From the NCBI RefSeq assembly GCF_035207705.1, contig NZ_CP128187.1, positions 2,666,001-2,730,000 of the forward strand: a stretch of DNA of 64,000 nt. The letters are read 5' to 3'. A program made the position numbers and the translations under genes. Below, piece after piece: positions 17,132-25,213 of this stretch. The first letter of the stretch is position 1. Every line of letters starts with the position of its first letter. Origin of the DNA: Maribacter sp. BPC-D8 (GTDB lineage Bacteria; Bacteroidota; Bacteroidia; Flavobacteriales; Flavobacteriaceae). The notes under the pieces were generated by a model. It saw only the letters and a program-made list of their open reading frames with translations, made no database searches and was not told the DNA's origin.

Positions 17132-18637
17132 ATGGCCGGTACCGAAGATTTTTTTGAGCATATAGAAAAGGGATATGCTACGAAAGGCGATTACATTAAT
17201 ATGGGCGCAGCTATGCTTAATGGTGAAGCTGTTACTAATGCATTCGTAAAAATTCCGTTAAAAACTTTAAACAGGCACGGGCTTATTGCAGGTGCTACGG
17301 GTACTGGTAAAACAAAAACATTGCAAGTGCTTGCAGAGAATTTATCTGAAAAAGGTATTCCTGTAATGTTGATGGATTTAAAAGGAGATTTAAGCGGATT
17401 GGCACAACCTAGTCCTGGTCACGCTAAAATTGATGAACGCCACGCCAAAATTGGTTTCCCTTTTGAAGCAAGTAGTTTTCCTGTAGAAATACTTTCGTTA
17501 TCTGAACAAGATGGTGTAAAGTTGAGAGCCACCGTTTCTGAATTCGGACCAGTATTATTATCACGTATACTTGACCTCTCTGAAACGCAATCGGGTATTG
17601 TTGCCGTAGTATTCAAATACTGCGATGACCAAAAAATGCCATTGCTAGATTTAAAAGATTTCAAAAAAGTATTGCAATATGCAACAGGAGCCGGCAAGGC
17701 AGAATTTGCAAAAGAATACGGTCGCATTTCTACAAGTTCTACCGGTACCATTCTTAGAAAAATTATTGAGTTAGAGCAACAAGGTGCCGAATTATTTTTC
17801 GGCGAAAAGTCTTTCGATGTAAATGACCTTACCCGTATCGATGAACAAGGCAGAGGCTATATCAACATTTTACGCCTAACAGATATTCAAGACAGACCTA
17901 AGTTATTCTCTACATTTATGTTGAGTTTATTGGCAGAAATATATGACACCTTCCCAGAACAGGGCGATAGTGATAAACCAGAATTGATTCTTTTTATAGA
18001 CGAAGCCCACCTTATTTTTAAGGAAGCTTCAAAAGCATTATTAGATCAAATAGAAAGTATTGTTAAACTGATACGTTCAAAAGGTATTGGTTTGTATTTT
18101 GTAACCCAAAACCCAACAGATGTACCAAATGATGTATTGTCGCAATTAGGGTTAAAAGTGCAACATGCATTAAGGGCATTTACCGCTAGAGATAGAAAAG
18201 CAATTAAATTGACGGCAGAAAACTACCCAGAATCTGAGTTTTACGATACCAAAGAAGTACTTACCTCATTGGGTATTGGTGAAGCTTTGATATCTGCATT
18301 AGATGAAAAAGGTAGACCTACGCCGCTTGCAGCTACATTACTGCGTGCACCAATGAGCCGTATGGATGTCTTGACCGATAAAGAATTAAAAGAAGTAAAT
18401 GACAGATCTTCACTAGTTAAAAAATATGGAGAGGTTATCGATCGAGAAAGTGCTTATGAAATGCTAAATGAGAAGATTGAAATAGCTGAAAAATTAGCAA
18501 AAAAAGAAAAAGACAAACCAGCTGCAAAAAAGACATCTAGCAGAGCTAGCACAAGGCAAAACCCAATTATTAAAGTATTGACGAGTGCTACCTTTATTAG
18601 AGGTGTACTTGGAGTATTAAAAAAAGTGATGAGATAG
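17132..18637 (+). CDS. HerA-like P-loop ATPase, DUF853 family (YjgR-like)
   Basis: 501 residues from ATG 17132 (MAGTEDFFEHIEKGY, where family homology appears to begin); an ATG 17 codons upstream at 17081 is possible. Walker A is GATGTGKT (residues 54-61) and Walker B is LILFIDEAH (285-293). VTQNPTDVPNDVLSQLG is the downstream DUF853 signature. The C-terminal ~60 residues are Lys-rich and probably disordered. HerA-like ATPases are hexameric DNA translocases, but YjgR/DUF853 members have no defined role. Here it precedes a small lipoprotein by 3 bp, so the two are likely co-transcribed. Confidence 0.88.
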   Translation: MAGTEDFFEHIEKGYATKGDYINMGAAMLNGEAVTNAFVKIPLKTLNRHGLIAGATGTGKTKTLQVLAENLSEKGIPVMLMDLKGDLSGLAQPSPGHAKIDERHAKIGFPFEASSFPVEILSLSEQDGVKLRATVSEFGPVLLSRILDLSETQSGIVAVVFKYCDDQKMPLLDLKDFKKVLQYATGAGKAEFAKEYGRISTSSTGTILRKIIELEQQGAELFFGEKSFDVNDLTRIDEQGRGYINILRLTDIQDRPKLFSTFMLSLLAEIYDTFPEQGDSDKPELILFIDEAHLIFKEASKALLDQIESIVKLIRSKGIGLYFVTQNPTDVPNDVLSQLGLKVQHALRAFTARDRKAIKLTAENYPESEFYDTKEVLTSLGIGEALISALDEKGRPTPLAATLLRAPMSRMDVLTDKELKEVNDRSSLVKKYGEVIDRESAYEMLNEKIEIAEKLAKKEKDKPAAKKTSSRASTRQNPIIKVLTSATFIRGVLGVLKKVMR

Positions 18638-18640
18638 CAT

Positions 18641-19195
18641 ATGAAATTTAGATATACCCTTTTATTAATTTTCTGCTGTGGTTTATTTATAAATTGCTCA
18701 GATGAGAAGAATACAGATTTTCAAATATCTGGTGATCAAGTTGGTAGATTATCAAAGCAAAGCTTAGCACGTGATATTGAATTAATTTTCGAAAAAGACT
18801 CGGTAGTTCAAGATACCGTGAAGCTAAATTTCGGTAATGGCGCAAGCAAAATAAAGATTTTTGAAAAAGGAGGCGCCTTACTATTGACCCTAACACCAAA
18901 TAACGATAGCATTGCTACCATACAAAATGTAATGGTTAATGATGAACGGTTCGTAACAGATAAGGGCATTTCTAAAATAAGTACATTCAAAGAAATACGA
19001 GAAAACTACCCAATTAAAAAAATCATAAGCGCAATTAATAATGTGGTGGTTTTACTGAAGGATAGTGATCTATATTTCACCATCGATAAAAAAGAATTAC
19101 CTGAAAGCCTGCGATATAATGCCAACAGCACTATTGAAGAGGTACAAATACCTGATACTGCAAAAGTAAAATACATGATGGTCGGATGGGATTGA
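18641..19195 (+). CDS. Hypothetical lipoprotein, 184 aa
   Basis: The N-terminus MKFRYTLLLIFCCGLFINCS has a lipobox with the lipid Cys at 19. The mature protein is mixed beta/alpha with repeated short strands (VKLNFGNGASKIKIFEKGG, ALLLTLTPNNDS) and a C-terminal VQIPDTAKVKYMMVGWD. I do not recognise a family. It starts 3 bp after the HerA-like ATPase, so it is translationally close to that gene; a cytosolic ATPase beside an envelope lipoprotein is functionally unclear. Confidence 0.75.
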   Translation: MKFRYTLLLIFCCGLFINCSDEKNTDFQISGDQVGRLSKQSLARDIELIFEKDSVVQDTVKLNFGNGASKIKIFEKGGALLLTLTPNNDSIATIQNVMVNDERFVTDKGISKISTFKEIRENYPIKKIISAINNVVVLLKDSDLYFTIDKKELPESLRYNANSTIEEVQIPDTAKVKYMMVGWD

Positions 19196-19260
19196 TATTC
19201 TTAAAACCCTATAATTTGATATCCTTCGGATAACTTTTACACATTTCAAAATTTTATCAA

Positions 19261-20103
19261 GTGCCAGTATTCCTTCAAAAGCTTATACCTAAATTAATCG
19301 GATTCTACTTTAATATCCTTGTATGGTTTTCTCCAAAGAAAGCCGCTTACAAGGCTTTTTTAGTATTTACAAAAGTTAGAAAAGGTCGCGTTCTACCAAA
19401 TCAAAAAGCATTTTTAGACCAAGCCAAACTAGAGGTGTTATCATTAGATAAAAATGAAATTCAAGTATACAATTGGCCTGGGAACAAAGCAACTGTTTTA
19501 CTTGTTCACGGTTGGGAAAGTAATACCTGGCGTTGGCATAAACTTATAAAAACATTACAGCAGGCAGATTTCAATATTATTGCTTTTGATGCGCCTGCAC
19601 ACGGGTATTCCTCAGGTCATATGCTACATGTACCGCTTTATGCAGAAACCGTACAGAAGGTATTAACCAAATACCGACCAACTGTTGTTATAGGGCATTC
19701 AATGGGCGGTATGTCTGTGTTATACAATGAATCGCTACACCCTAACGAAACCATTGAAAAAATAGTTACCATAGGTTCGCCATCAGAGTTTCATGAAATT
19801 CTTACGCACTATAAAAACTTGCTAGGTTTCAATGGCAAGGTTTTAAAAGCACTAAAAAACTTAGTGTACAACAAATTTCAATTTACGGTAGCCGAATTTT
19901 CAAGTTCTAAGTTTGTTCAGAGCAACACGAAAAAAGGATTGCTCTTTCACGACAAGTTTGATATGATAGCGCCCTACCATGCCTCGGTTGATGTACATAA
20001 ATATTGGAAGGGAAGTGAATTGGTAACCACAGAAGGCTTAGGGCATTCTATGCACCAAGATGGCGTGAATGATAAAATAGTGGAATTTTTAAATCAGGAA
20101 TAA
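19261..20103 (+). CDS. Alpha/beta hydrolase
   Basis: 280 residues starting at a GTG. The nucleophile elbow GHSMGG (Ser147), the oxyanion HGWESNTWRW and a late His in GLGHSMHQDG form a plausible catalytic triad; FDAPAHGYSSG is the typical strand-loop. The N-terminal ~35 residues are hydrophobic (KLIGFYFNILVWF) and may anchor it to the membrane. The substrate is unknown; esterase or lipase-like activity is expected. It lies 65 bp after the lipoprotein gene and 18 bp before the VOC gene. Confidence 0.86.
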   Translation: MPVFLQKLIPKLIGFYFNILVWFSPKKAAYKAFLVFTKVRKGRVLPNQKAFLDQAKLEVLSLDKNEIQVYNWPGNKATVLLVHGWESNTWRWHKLIKTLQQADFNIIAFDAPAHGYSSGHMLHVPLYAETVQKVLTKYRPTVVIGHSMGGMSVLYNESLHPNETIEKIVTIGSPSEFHEILTHYKNLLGFNGKVLKALKNLVYNKFQFTVAEFSSSKFVQSNTKKGLLFHDKFDMIAPYHASVDVHKYWKGSELVTTEGLGHSMHQDGVNDKIVEFLNQE

Positions 20104-20121
20104 AACTTAAATTTATAGCAT

Positions 20122-20547
20122 ATGCAAAATGTAACACCTTTCCATATTGCCATTCCCGTTCACAACTTAGCGGAATGCAGAACTTTTTACAGAGATATTT
20201 TAAACTGTGAAGAAGGTCGTAGTAGTGACCACTGGGTAGATTTCAATTTATTCGGACATCAAATGGTGATACATTACAAACCTAAGTCGGAGACTGAAAC
20301 CGTTCATCATAATCCCGTAGATGGTCATGATGTACCAGTACCACATTATGGAGTAGTCTTACCTTGGGATACTTTTCAAAGTTTCTCTGAAGATTTAAAA
20401 TCAAAAGGTGTCAAATTCGCTATTGAACCCTATGTTCGTTTTGAAGGTAAAGTTGGTGAACAAGCTACTATGTTTTTCTATGACCCAGCCGGCAATGCTT
20501 TAGAGTTTAAAGCTTTTAAAGATATGGGGCAGTTGTTTGCGAAGTAA
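20122..20547 (+). CDS. VOC family protein (glyoxalase/dioxygenase fold)
   Basis: 141 residues with the VOC beta-alpha-beta-beta-beta pattern: [20 protein letters not shown] at the start, [16 protein letters not shown] in the middle, [18 protein letters not shown] opening the second module, and [15 protein letters not shown] with the metal-binding Glu near the end. Such proteins are metal-dependent lyases, dioxygenases or resistance proteins; the substrate is unknown. It follows the alpha/beta hydrolase by 18 bp and is probably co-transcribed. Confidence 0.87.
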   Translation: MQNVTPFHIAIPVHNLAECRTFYRDILNCEEGRSSDHWVDFNLFGHQMVIHYKPKSETETVHHNPVDGHDVPVPHYGVVLPWDTFQSFSEDLKSKGVKFAIEPYVRFEGKVGEQATMFFYDPAGNALEFKAFKDMGQLFAK

Positions 20548-20621
20548 TAAGCATATACCCTGGGATTTGAACCTAATCCCGAATTATCTATAGGTTTTTA
20601 TATAACAGTTTTTTTCTGTAA

Positions 20622-21143
20622 TCAATTTTCTAGAATTATATTATTCCCGTCATAAATTTTCATCCAGTAAGCTCCAAATGTCCCGCAACTTGATTCGTGA
20701 TATTTTTTTGAATTTGGAATTCCTCTTTCGTCCTCCTCCCAACTAGTATTAAATTTATATTTTAACGTGTCCAATTTATTTTCAATTATTACAGAACGAT
20801 TATTGACCATCTCCCATTCATATATTCCTTTTTTCCAACATATTCCAATTTCATCTCCTATATCGTAACCGATTTTCTCTATTTCGCTAATATTCACTTT
20901 TACATATCCCGATTTAGGCACGGTTTTATGTTCTCCATTTATAAAATATCTAGTTTTGCCATCTGTAATGACAGAAATACATTGAGTTTTATCCATTGAG
21001 AATAATCTGTAATTTGTATTTTTGGGAGGAGTTGGCATTACTAAAGCTAACCAAATAAAAATACCAGCAACCACAAGTCCAAAAAACACAAAAACTCCAA
21101 CAATAAGCCATGAAATAAAATTTACTTTCTTGTTTTTGGTCAT
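20622..21143 (-). CDS. Hypothetical single-pass membrane protein, 173 aa
   Basis: The ATG at 21143 gives MTKNKKVNFISWLIVGVFVFFG..., with one TM at residues about 10-35 and the remainder presumably outside. The soluble part has ISVITDGKTRYFINGEHK, a Trp/Lys-rich CWKKGIYEWEMVNN and a C-terminal GTFGAYWMKIYDGNNIILEN. No family recognised. The gene is clearly more AT-rich than its neighbours and lies in a 1.4-kb accessory stretch between the VOC and aldo/keto reductase genes, suggesting acquisition. Confidence 0.65.
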   Translation of the reverse strand: MTKNKKVNFISWLIVGVFVFFGLVVAGIFIWLALVMPTPPKNTNYRLFSMDKTQCISVITDGKTRYFINGEHKTVPKSGYVKVNISEIEKIGYDIGDEIGICWKKGIYEWEMVNNRSVIIENKLDTLKYKFNTSWEEDERGIPNSKKYHESSCGTFGAYWMKIYDGNNIILEN

Positions 21144-21282
21144 AAAACTCGTCAATTCAAAATGCTTTTTAAATTTATTACAAGGTAAGACATAAGAAAC
21201 GAGGGCAGTTGATAAGCACTATGGTTTCGATTTATTATTTAGTTAAATTTAAATATTTTGTTTTTATCTTTTCTCCTATAAA

Positions 21283-21303
21283 CGCCAAATTTTATATTTA
21301 GCG
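21283..21303. repeat. Short inverted repeat in the accessory insert
   Basis: The left arm CGCCAAAT and right arm ATTTAGCG are complementary at 7 of 8 positions around a short AT loop. It sits 5 bp before the larger hairpin at 21309-21362, so the two may belong to one repeat element at the end of the accessory gene. Confidence 0.4.
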
Positions 21304-21308
21304 GACTT

Positions 21309-21362
21309 CATAAAAAAACACAGACCTTTCGGTTTAGGACAAATGCCCTATGTTTTTTTATA
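21309..21362 (-). terminator. Long hairpin at the 3' end of the accessory gene (terminator or attC-like element)
   Basis: Two 15-nt arms (21309-21323 and 21348-21362) pair throughout on the minus strand with two G-U wobbles, around a 24-nt loop. The right half of the stem on the minus strand is rich in T, so it can act as a terminator for the gene at 21358-21990, whose stop codon is inside the stem. It adjoins a GCACAAC motif, so it may alternatively be a recombination-site palindrome. Confidence 0.5.
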
Positions 21363-21990
21363 TATTGTTGTGCGTTCGTTTTTTTATTCGGCTCACAATT
21401 TCGAATCCTAAGTATTCTTTCAGTTTAGGAAATTTATATCTGTAGTATTCATTCCAATAACTTATCATTCTACTTTCTGTCTGTAGCCAGTATTTTGGGT
21501 TTTCATCTCTAAATTTAGCGTAAAAGTCTAATGTGTTTTCGTTTACTTTTTTTTCAATAATCGGTAGTAATTCATAAACGTATTCTCCAATTAATTGAAC
21601 AACGAATGGAATTGTCCATTTTTCAGAATTTGGAGATAATAAATTCAGTCTTTTTTGTCTTAAATACCCGTTATGATGCCTCAAATAAATACAATTTAAG
21701 ATGTCTTTTTGTTTGTCCGTCAGAGTCTTTTCCAATTCTGGATTTGGTTCATCAAAGTAAAGTCTGTATGGAATTGTCAAAGTTTCATTGTCAAGTATTA
21801 AATCCAACTCACTTTCGTGAATTAGATTGTCAACTTGGTGAATTGTTCCGCCAAAGAGTTTTACTTTGTTATTGTCAAATGGAATGATTTTTAAAACTTC
21901 GTTTAAATCCGAATGAAGTTTTTTCGGGAAAGCTTTGGTAAGTCTTTCCTCATATTCAGGTTTTATATTTCGCTTAAATATCTTTAACAT
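21358..21990 (-). CDS. Hypothetical protein, 210 aa, in an AT-rich cassette-like insert
   Basis: The ATG at 21990 is preferred over a TTG 14 codons upstream. The protein is soluble and charged: IFKRNIKPEYEERLTKAFPKK at the start, a beta segment DNNKVKLFGGTIHQVDNL, then YRLYFDEPNPELEKTLTDKQ and a helical C-terminal half ending YLGFEIVSRIKKR. No family recognised. Its last codons (THNNI) are encoded by the motif ACGCACAACAA and its stop lies in a hairpin. The inverse motif TTGTTGTGCGT lies 18 bp upstream of its start on the coding strand. That flanking arrangement resembles a gene cassette. Confidence 0.65.
   Translation of the reverse strand: MLKIFKRNIKPEYEERLTKAFPKKLHSDLNEVLKIIPFDNNKVKLFGGTIHQVDNLIHESELDLILDNETLTIPYRLYFDEPNPELEKTLTDKQKDILNCIYLRHHNGYLRQKRLNLLSPNSEKWTIPFVVQLIGEYVYELLPIIEKKVNENTLDFYAKFRDENPKYWLQTESRMISYWNEYYRYKFPKLKEYLGFEIVSRIKKRTHNNI
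21365..21375 (+). repeat. Inverted repeat TTGTTGTGCGT, left copy
   Basis: Exact reverse complement of the copy at 22008-22018; the two flank the accessory gene. The inner 7-mers GTTGTGC/GCACAAC differ by one base from the integron R-box consensus GTTRRRY/RYYYAAC. Confidence 0.55.
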
Positions 21991-22007
21991 TTCGGTTTTA
22001 TCAAATG

Positions 22008-22018
22008 ACGCACAACAA
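22008..22018 (-). repeat. Inverted repeat ACGCACAACAA, right copy
   Basis: Exact reverse complement of 21365-21375, placed just upstream of the start of the accessory gene on its coding strand. It also falls inside the possible TTG-initiated extension of that gene. Confidence 0.55.
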
Positions 22019-22054
22019 GCGAATAAGATCAATTTATTAAATCTAGCTAAAATC

Positions 22055-23026
22055 CTACTGCGACCAAGAAGTCGGTACTCTATCCCAACGGTGCTTTTTT
22101 AATTCTTCATACAGTTCATTAGATAATAATTTACCATCACTAGTGGCAGTGTTAGCCAAAACATTACGTTGCTTACGCATACCCGGTATGGTAGTACCTA
22201 CATTATCGTTCATTAGTATAAAACGCAATGCCATTTCTGCCATGGTCATACCTTCAGGTATTAAAGGGCGTAAAGCATCGGCATGTTCTACCGAAGAAAT
22301 TAAATTTTCAGGTACAAAATAAGTACCTCGCCAATCGCCTTCGGGGAACGTAGTTTCCTTGGTCATAGTTCCGGTCAATGTACCTTCATCAAAAGGCACA
22401 CGCGCTATTGTAGCAATATCGAGCGCTTTACAAAGCGGAAAAAGCGTATCTATTGGTGCTTGGTCAAATATGTTATAAATGACTTGTACGGCATCTAATA
22501 ATCCTGTTTTTAAAGTTATTATTCCATTTTCTGGCTCCCAGCGGTTCATACTAATACCCATTGCTGCAACTTTACCTGAAGTCTTTAGATCTTCAATAGC
22601 GCGTTGCCATTCTTCTCTGTCGCTCCAAACATCATCCCATGTATGAAATTGCATAAGGTCTATTTGCTCCAGACCTAAATTCTTTAGCGTCTTATGGGTG
22701 TATTCCATAATATGCGCTGTCGGATAAGAGTCTTCAAAAGCATATTCTGGTTTTGCTGGCCATTGAAAGTTTTTTGGCGGAATTTTACTTGCTGTATATA
22801 ACTTTTTCGAAGGATGTCTTTTTACCAACTCACCAAGCAACTCCTCACTATGACCTTCTCCATAACCCCAAGCGGTATCAAAGAAATTGACTCCGTTTTC
22901 AACTGCCAAGTCCAAAGATTTTGCAGATTGAGCATCGTCACTAGCCGTCCAACCAGCCATTCCCCACATTCCGTATCCTACTTCACTTACTTGCCAATCT
23001 GTACGTCCGAATCTTCTGTATTTCAT
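22055..23026 (-). CDS. Aldo/keto reductase
   Basis: About 323 residues from ATG 23026 (MKYRRFGRTDWQVSEVGYGMWG, the usual family start); another ATG nine codons upstream is possible. AKR features are VNFFDTAWGYGEGHSEELLGE with the catalytic Asp and Tyr, LYTASKIPP with the catalytic Lys, and a late HTWDDVW in place of the usual His region. The C-terminal IPGMRKQRNV resembles the NADPH-binding segment. It should reduce aldehydes or ketones, or oxidise sugars, with NADPH; the substrate is not evident. It is on the minus strand downstream of the esterase lipoprotein with a 139-bp spacer holding an interspersed-repeat-like segment. Confidence 0.9.
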   Translation of the reverse strand: MKYRRFGRTDWQVSEVGYGMWGMAGWTASDDAQSAKSLDLAVENGVNFFDTAWGYGEGHSEELLGELVKRHPSKKLYTASKIPPKNFQWPAKPEYAFEDSYPTAHIMEYTHKTLKNLGLEQIDLMQFHTWDDVWSDREEWQRAIEDLKTSGKVAAMGISMNRWEPENGIITLKTGLLDAVQVIYNIFDQAPIDTLFPLCKALDIATIARVPFDEGTLTGTMTKETTFPEGDWRGTYFVPENLISSVEHADALRPLIPEGMTMAEMALRFILMNDNVGTTIPGMRKQRNVLANTATSDGKLLSNELYEELKKHRWDRVPTSWSQ

Positions 23027-23090
23027 TAAATCTTCACTATAATTATTATACATATTTTAAATATCGACAAGCATCATTATATACTTAAAC

Positions 23091-23140
23091 GCTTCTCGAT
23101 ACTAATTTTTCGTACCTCAAAATTCACTCGAAGTGACATC
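23091..23140. repeat. Probable interspersed intergenic repeat
   Basis: The spacer carries a segment beginning CTTCTCGATAC, with CGTACCTCAAAATTCACTCG further on and a perfect small palindrome TCACT-CGA-AGTGA at 23124-23136. From memory, closely similar 45-60 bp segments recur between genes of many Flavobacteriaceae. Only one copy is in this window, so repetition is not shown here. Confidence 0.4.
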
Positions 23141-23165
23141 CTTATTTTTGACTTAACAATTAGAA

Positions 23166-24899
23166 TTACTTATACCTCCAACTTGTCAAATCTGCCCCTT
23201 TAGGTGCACTTTTCTCTATACGCTCCATAATCTTTGGTACGTACATGCTGTTGTATCTTAAACGAGTAATCGCATTAGGTTGGTCTGGGTCTCCGTTCCA
23301 ACAATGTTCATCTCGATCGCCATACAATACCTCTCCTTCATAATAAGGTTCGGTAGTACTCTCCAAGAAATCTTCCATTAAATACACTGCATTGTTTAGA
23401 TAGTAGTTGTCCATATCGCCACAATAGATATGAATTTTCCCTTTTAGGTTATCACCCAATTTATCCCAATCGCGTTCAAGAATATGTCTTAAGTCGAAAT
23501 TCTCTTTCCAGTATTCAGCTACCTTAGGATCGATATCGCCGGTCTTTTTATCCCAAATTCGCTCAGGGTAACCATCATCACCTTGCGGCGAATAGGTTGC
23601 CTCCCAAATATCCCATTGTTGTCCGGATCTCGATTTATCGCCTAATACCAATTCCAAATGATTTCCTTGTCTTAAGGTAGATTGAATTTGACCTAGGTAA
23701 TTACGATGCGATGGCACTTCTAAAGTTTTATGTGCACTCTTATAGAAATAAGCATTTTCATCTTCGTAGATATTCGTTAAGGTATATGCTCTAAAATCTA
23801 TAGGATCTGGGCATGCCGCAAAGCAACCATTGTACTCATCTGGGTATTTTACCTGTACCGCCAAAGCTTCCCAACCACCGGTTGATCCACCATAAAGAAA
23901 ACGAGACCACCCCTCGCCCATTCCTCTGAACTGCTTTTCTATTTCAGGGATTAGCTCATAGGTAATCGCATCGCCATACGGACCTTGATTCGCGGAGTTT
24001 ACCGCATAAGAATCATCATAATATGGTGTAGGATGCTGAATCTCTATAATGATAAAACGAGGGAAATCTGGTTCGTTCCATCGCTTATAAAAATCGTAGG
24101 CTTCTTGCTGTTCTATAACATTATAACCTTCTAAACTAAATCGTTCAGAATATTCTGGCTTCATTTTAGGATCTGGAGGCGTAGTTCTGAATCCGCCAAA
24201 ATCGGAAGGAAAATGTCCGTGAAATACCATTAGCGGGTACTTAGCTTCCGGATGTTCTTCAAATCCCTTTGGGAGCAACACATGAGCTCCTAAGAAAATA
24301 TCTCTTCCCCAAAACTCAGAAAGCTTTTCAGACTTCACCTTAACATGTTTTAACCACTTGGTGTCTTCTGGCTCTGCAATTGGCGCAATCACTTGATCCA
24401 AATCAACCGACACATTTTCAAAGCCGTTACTGGCAACTCTAATTTTGAATGGTTTGCTATATAAATTACCTGGTGATTTTTGCCATTGCTGTCCCTCACC
24501 ATTATCCATCGGTAACTTAACTGTATGACCGGTAGAAAGGTTAAAAGTTTCATACACGTTCAAAAGTGCCTGCACATTATATTCCCCTGGTGGTACATCT
24601 TTTAAGCTTTCGTACGGATAACCGAATACAGTTTCATCGAACGTAAGCACAGAATCTTTAGCCCAATTCTCCACATTCATTCCGAAAATGAGTTGCGTGT
24701 TAAGTCCGTCATTAATTTGAAACCTTGGTTCATCGCTATCATCGGAAGAAAGCATTAGTAGTAACCTACCATCTTTTGCCAAAGAATCTACCTCAGCTGA
24801 ATAACTGACATCAATTGTAAACTTATGCTCTAATTTAGGAGGTTCTGAGCACCCCATTACAAAAGCTACGACCACTAGAACCAAAAGAATTTTTCTCAT
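23166..24899 (-). CDS. Secreted esterase lipoprotein (alpha/beta hydrolase fold)
   Basis: 577 residues from ATG 24899, selected because MRKILLVLVVVAFVMGC is a clean lipoprotein signal with Cys17. The N-terminal ~200 residues form a beta-rich domain (FTIDVSYSAEVDSLAKDGRLLL...). The C-terminal half is a putative-esterase domain: YPLMVFHGHFP, IIIEIQHPTPYYDDSYAVNS, the nucleophile elbow YGGSTGGWEA (Ser339), and YGDRDEHCWNG with a candidate catalytic His. A periplasmic or surface carbohydrate- or acyl-esterase is likely; the substrate is unknown. No polysaccharide-utilisation genes adjoin it. Confidence 0.82.
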   Translation of the reverse strand: MRKILLVLVVVAFVMGCSEPPKLEHKFTIDVSYSAEVDSLAKDGRLLLMLSSDDSDEPRFQINDGLNTQLIFGMNVENWAKDSVLTFDETVFGYPYESLKDVPPGEYNVQALLNVYETFNLSTGHTVKLPMDNGEGQQWQKSPGNLYSKPFKIRVASNGFENVSVDLDQVIAPIAEPEDTKWLKHVKVKSEKLSEFWGRDIFLGAHVLLPKGFEEHPEAKYPLMVFHGHFPSDFGGFRTTPPDPKMKPEYSERFSLEGYNVIEQQEAYDFYKRWNEPDFPRFIIIEIQHPTPYYDDSYAVNSANQGPYGDAITYELIPEIEKQFRGMGEGWSRFLYGGSTGGWEALAVQVKYPDEYNGCFAACPDPIDFRAYTLTNIYEDENAYFYKSAHKTLEVPSHRNYLGQIQSTLRQGNHLELVLGDKSRSGQQWDIWEATYSPQGDDGYPERIWDKKTGDIDPKVAEYWKENFDLRHILERDWDKLGDNLKGKIHIYCGDMDNYYLNNAVYLMEDFLESTTEPYYEGEVLYGDRDEHCWNGDPDQPNAITRLRYNSMYVPKIMERIEKSAPKGADLTSWRYK

Positions 24900-25014
24900 A
24901 AGGATAAATGTTTCACAAAAGGTACAGTATTCTATAATCACATCAAATACCAAGACTATAAATTCAACGTTTTAAATACATGCCATTTTAGTATTGCACC
25001 CAAAAACCTATGCT

Positions 25015-25161
25015 ATGAAAAAATTACTATATACCTTATTCATCGGAGTTTCGATAACAATACTAGCAAGTTGCGATTATGACGACAGCAATGACATCGA
25101 TATCTTAACACCGAATGACACTACAGAAACCGGAGTAACCATCAAGAAATTACCGGCATAA
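25015..25161 (+). CDS. Small lipoprotein, 48 aa
   Basis: A short frame encoding a lipoprotein signal MKKLLYTLFIGVSITILASC (lipid Cys20) followed by a 28-residue acidic, Thr-rich mature part that begins DYDDSNDIDILTPND and ends with IKKLPA. The signal and lipobox are textbook, and a hairpin terminator follows 5 bp after the stop, so it is probably expressed. No family is recognised. It is isolated between the divergent esterase gene and convergent folD. Confidence 0.68.
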   Translation: MKKLLYTLFIGVSITILASCDYDDSNDIDILTPNDTTETGVTIKKLPA

Positions 25162-25165
25162 AAAA

Positions 25166-25190
25166 AGCCTTACAATAGTATTGCAAGGCT
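25166..25190. terminator. Bidirectional hairpin terminator between the small lipoprotein gene and folD
   Basis: Arms AGCCTTACAATA and TATTGCAAGGCT pair at 11 of 12 positions with almost no loop. It is preceded by a run of A (T run on the minus strand) and followed by an AT-rich tract ending in TTTT, so it can serve both convergent genes. Confidence 0.7.
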
Positions 25191-25213
25191 CATTATATAA
25201 TTTTACAGAAAAA

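Noticed and set aside
20562..20580. A GGGATT...AATCCC stem that, on the minus strand, resembles a tRNA T-arm (GGTTCAAATCCC)
   Set aside because: The required 5-bp T-stem does not form, and no acceptor stem, D-arm or anticodon arm is present on either side. It may be a weak terminator or chance, not a tRNA or a proven attachment site.
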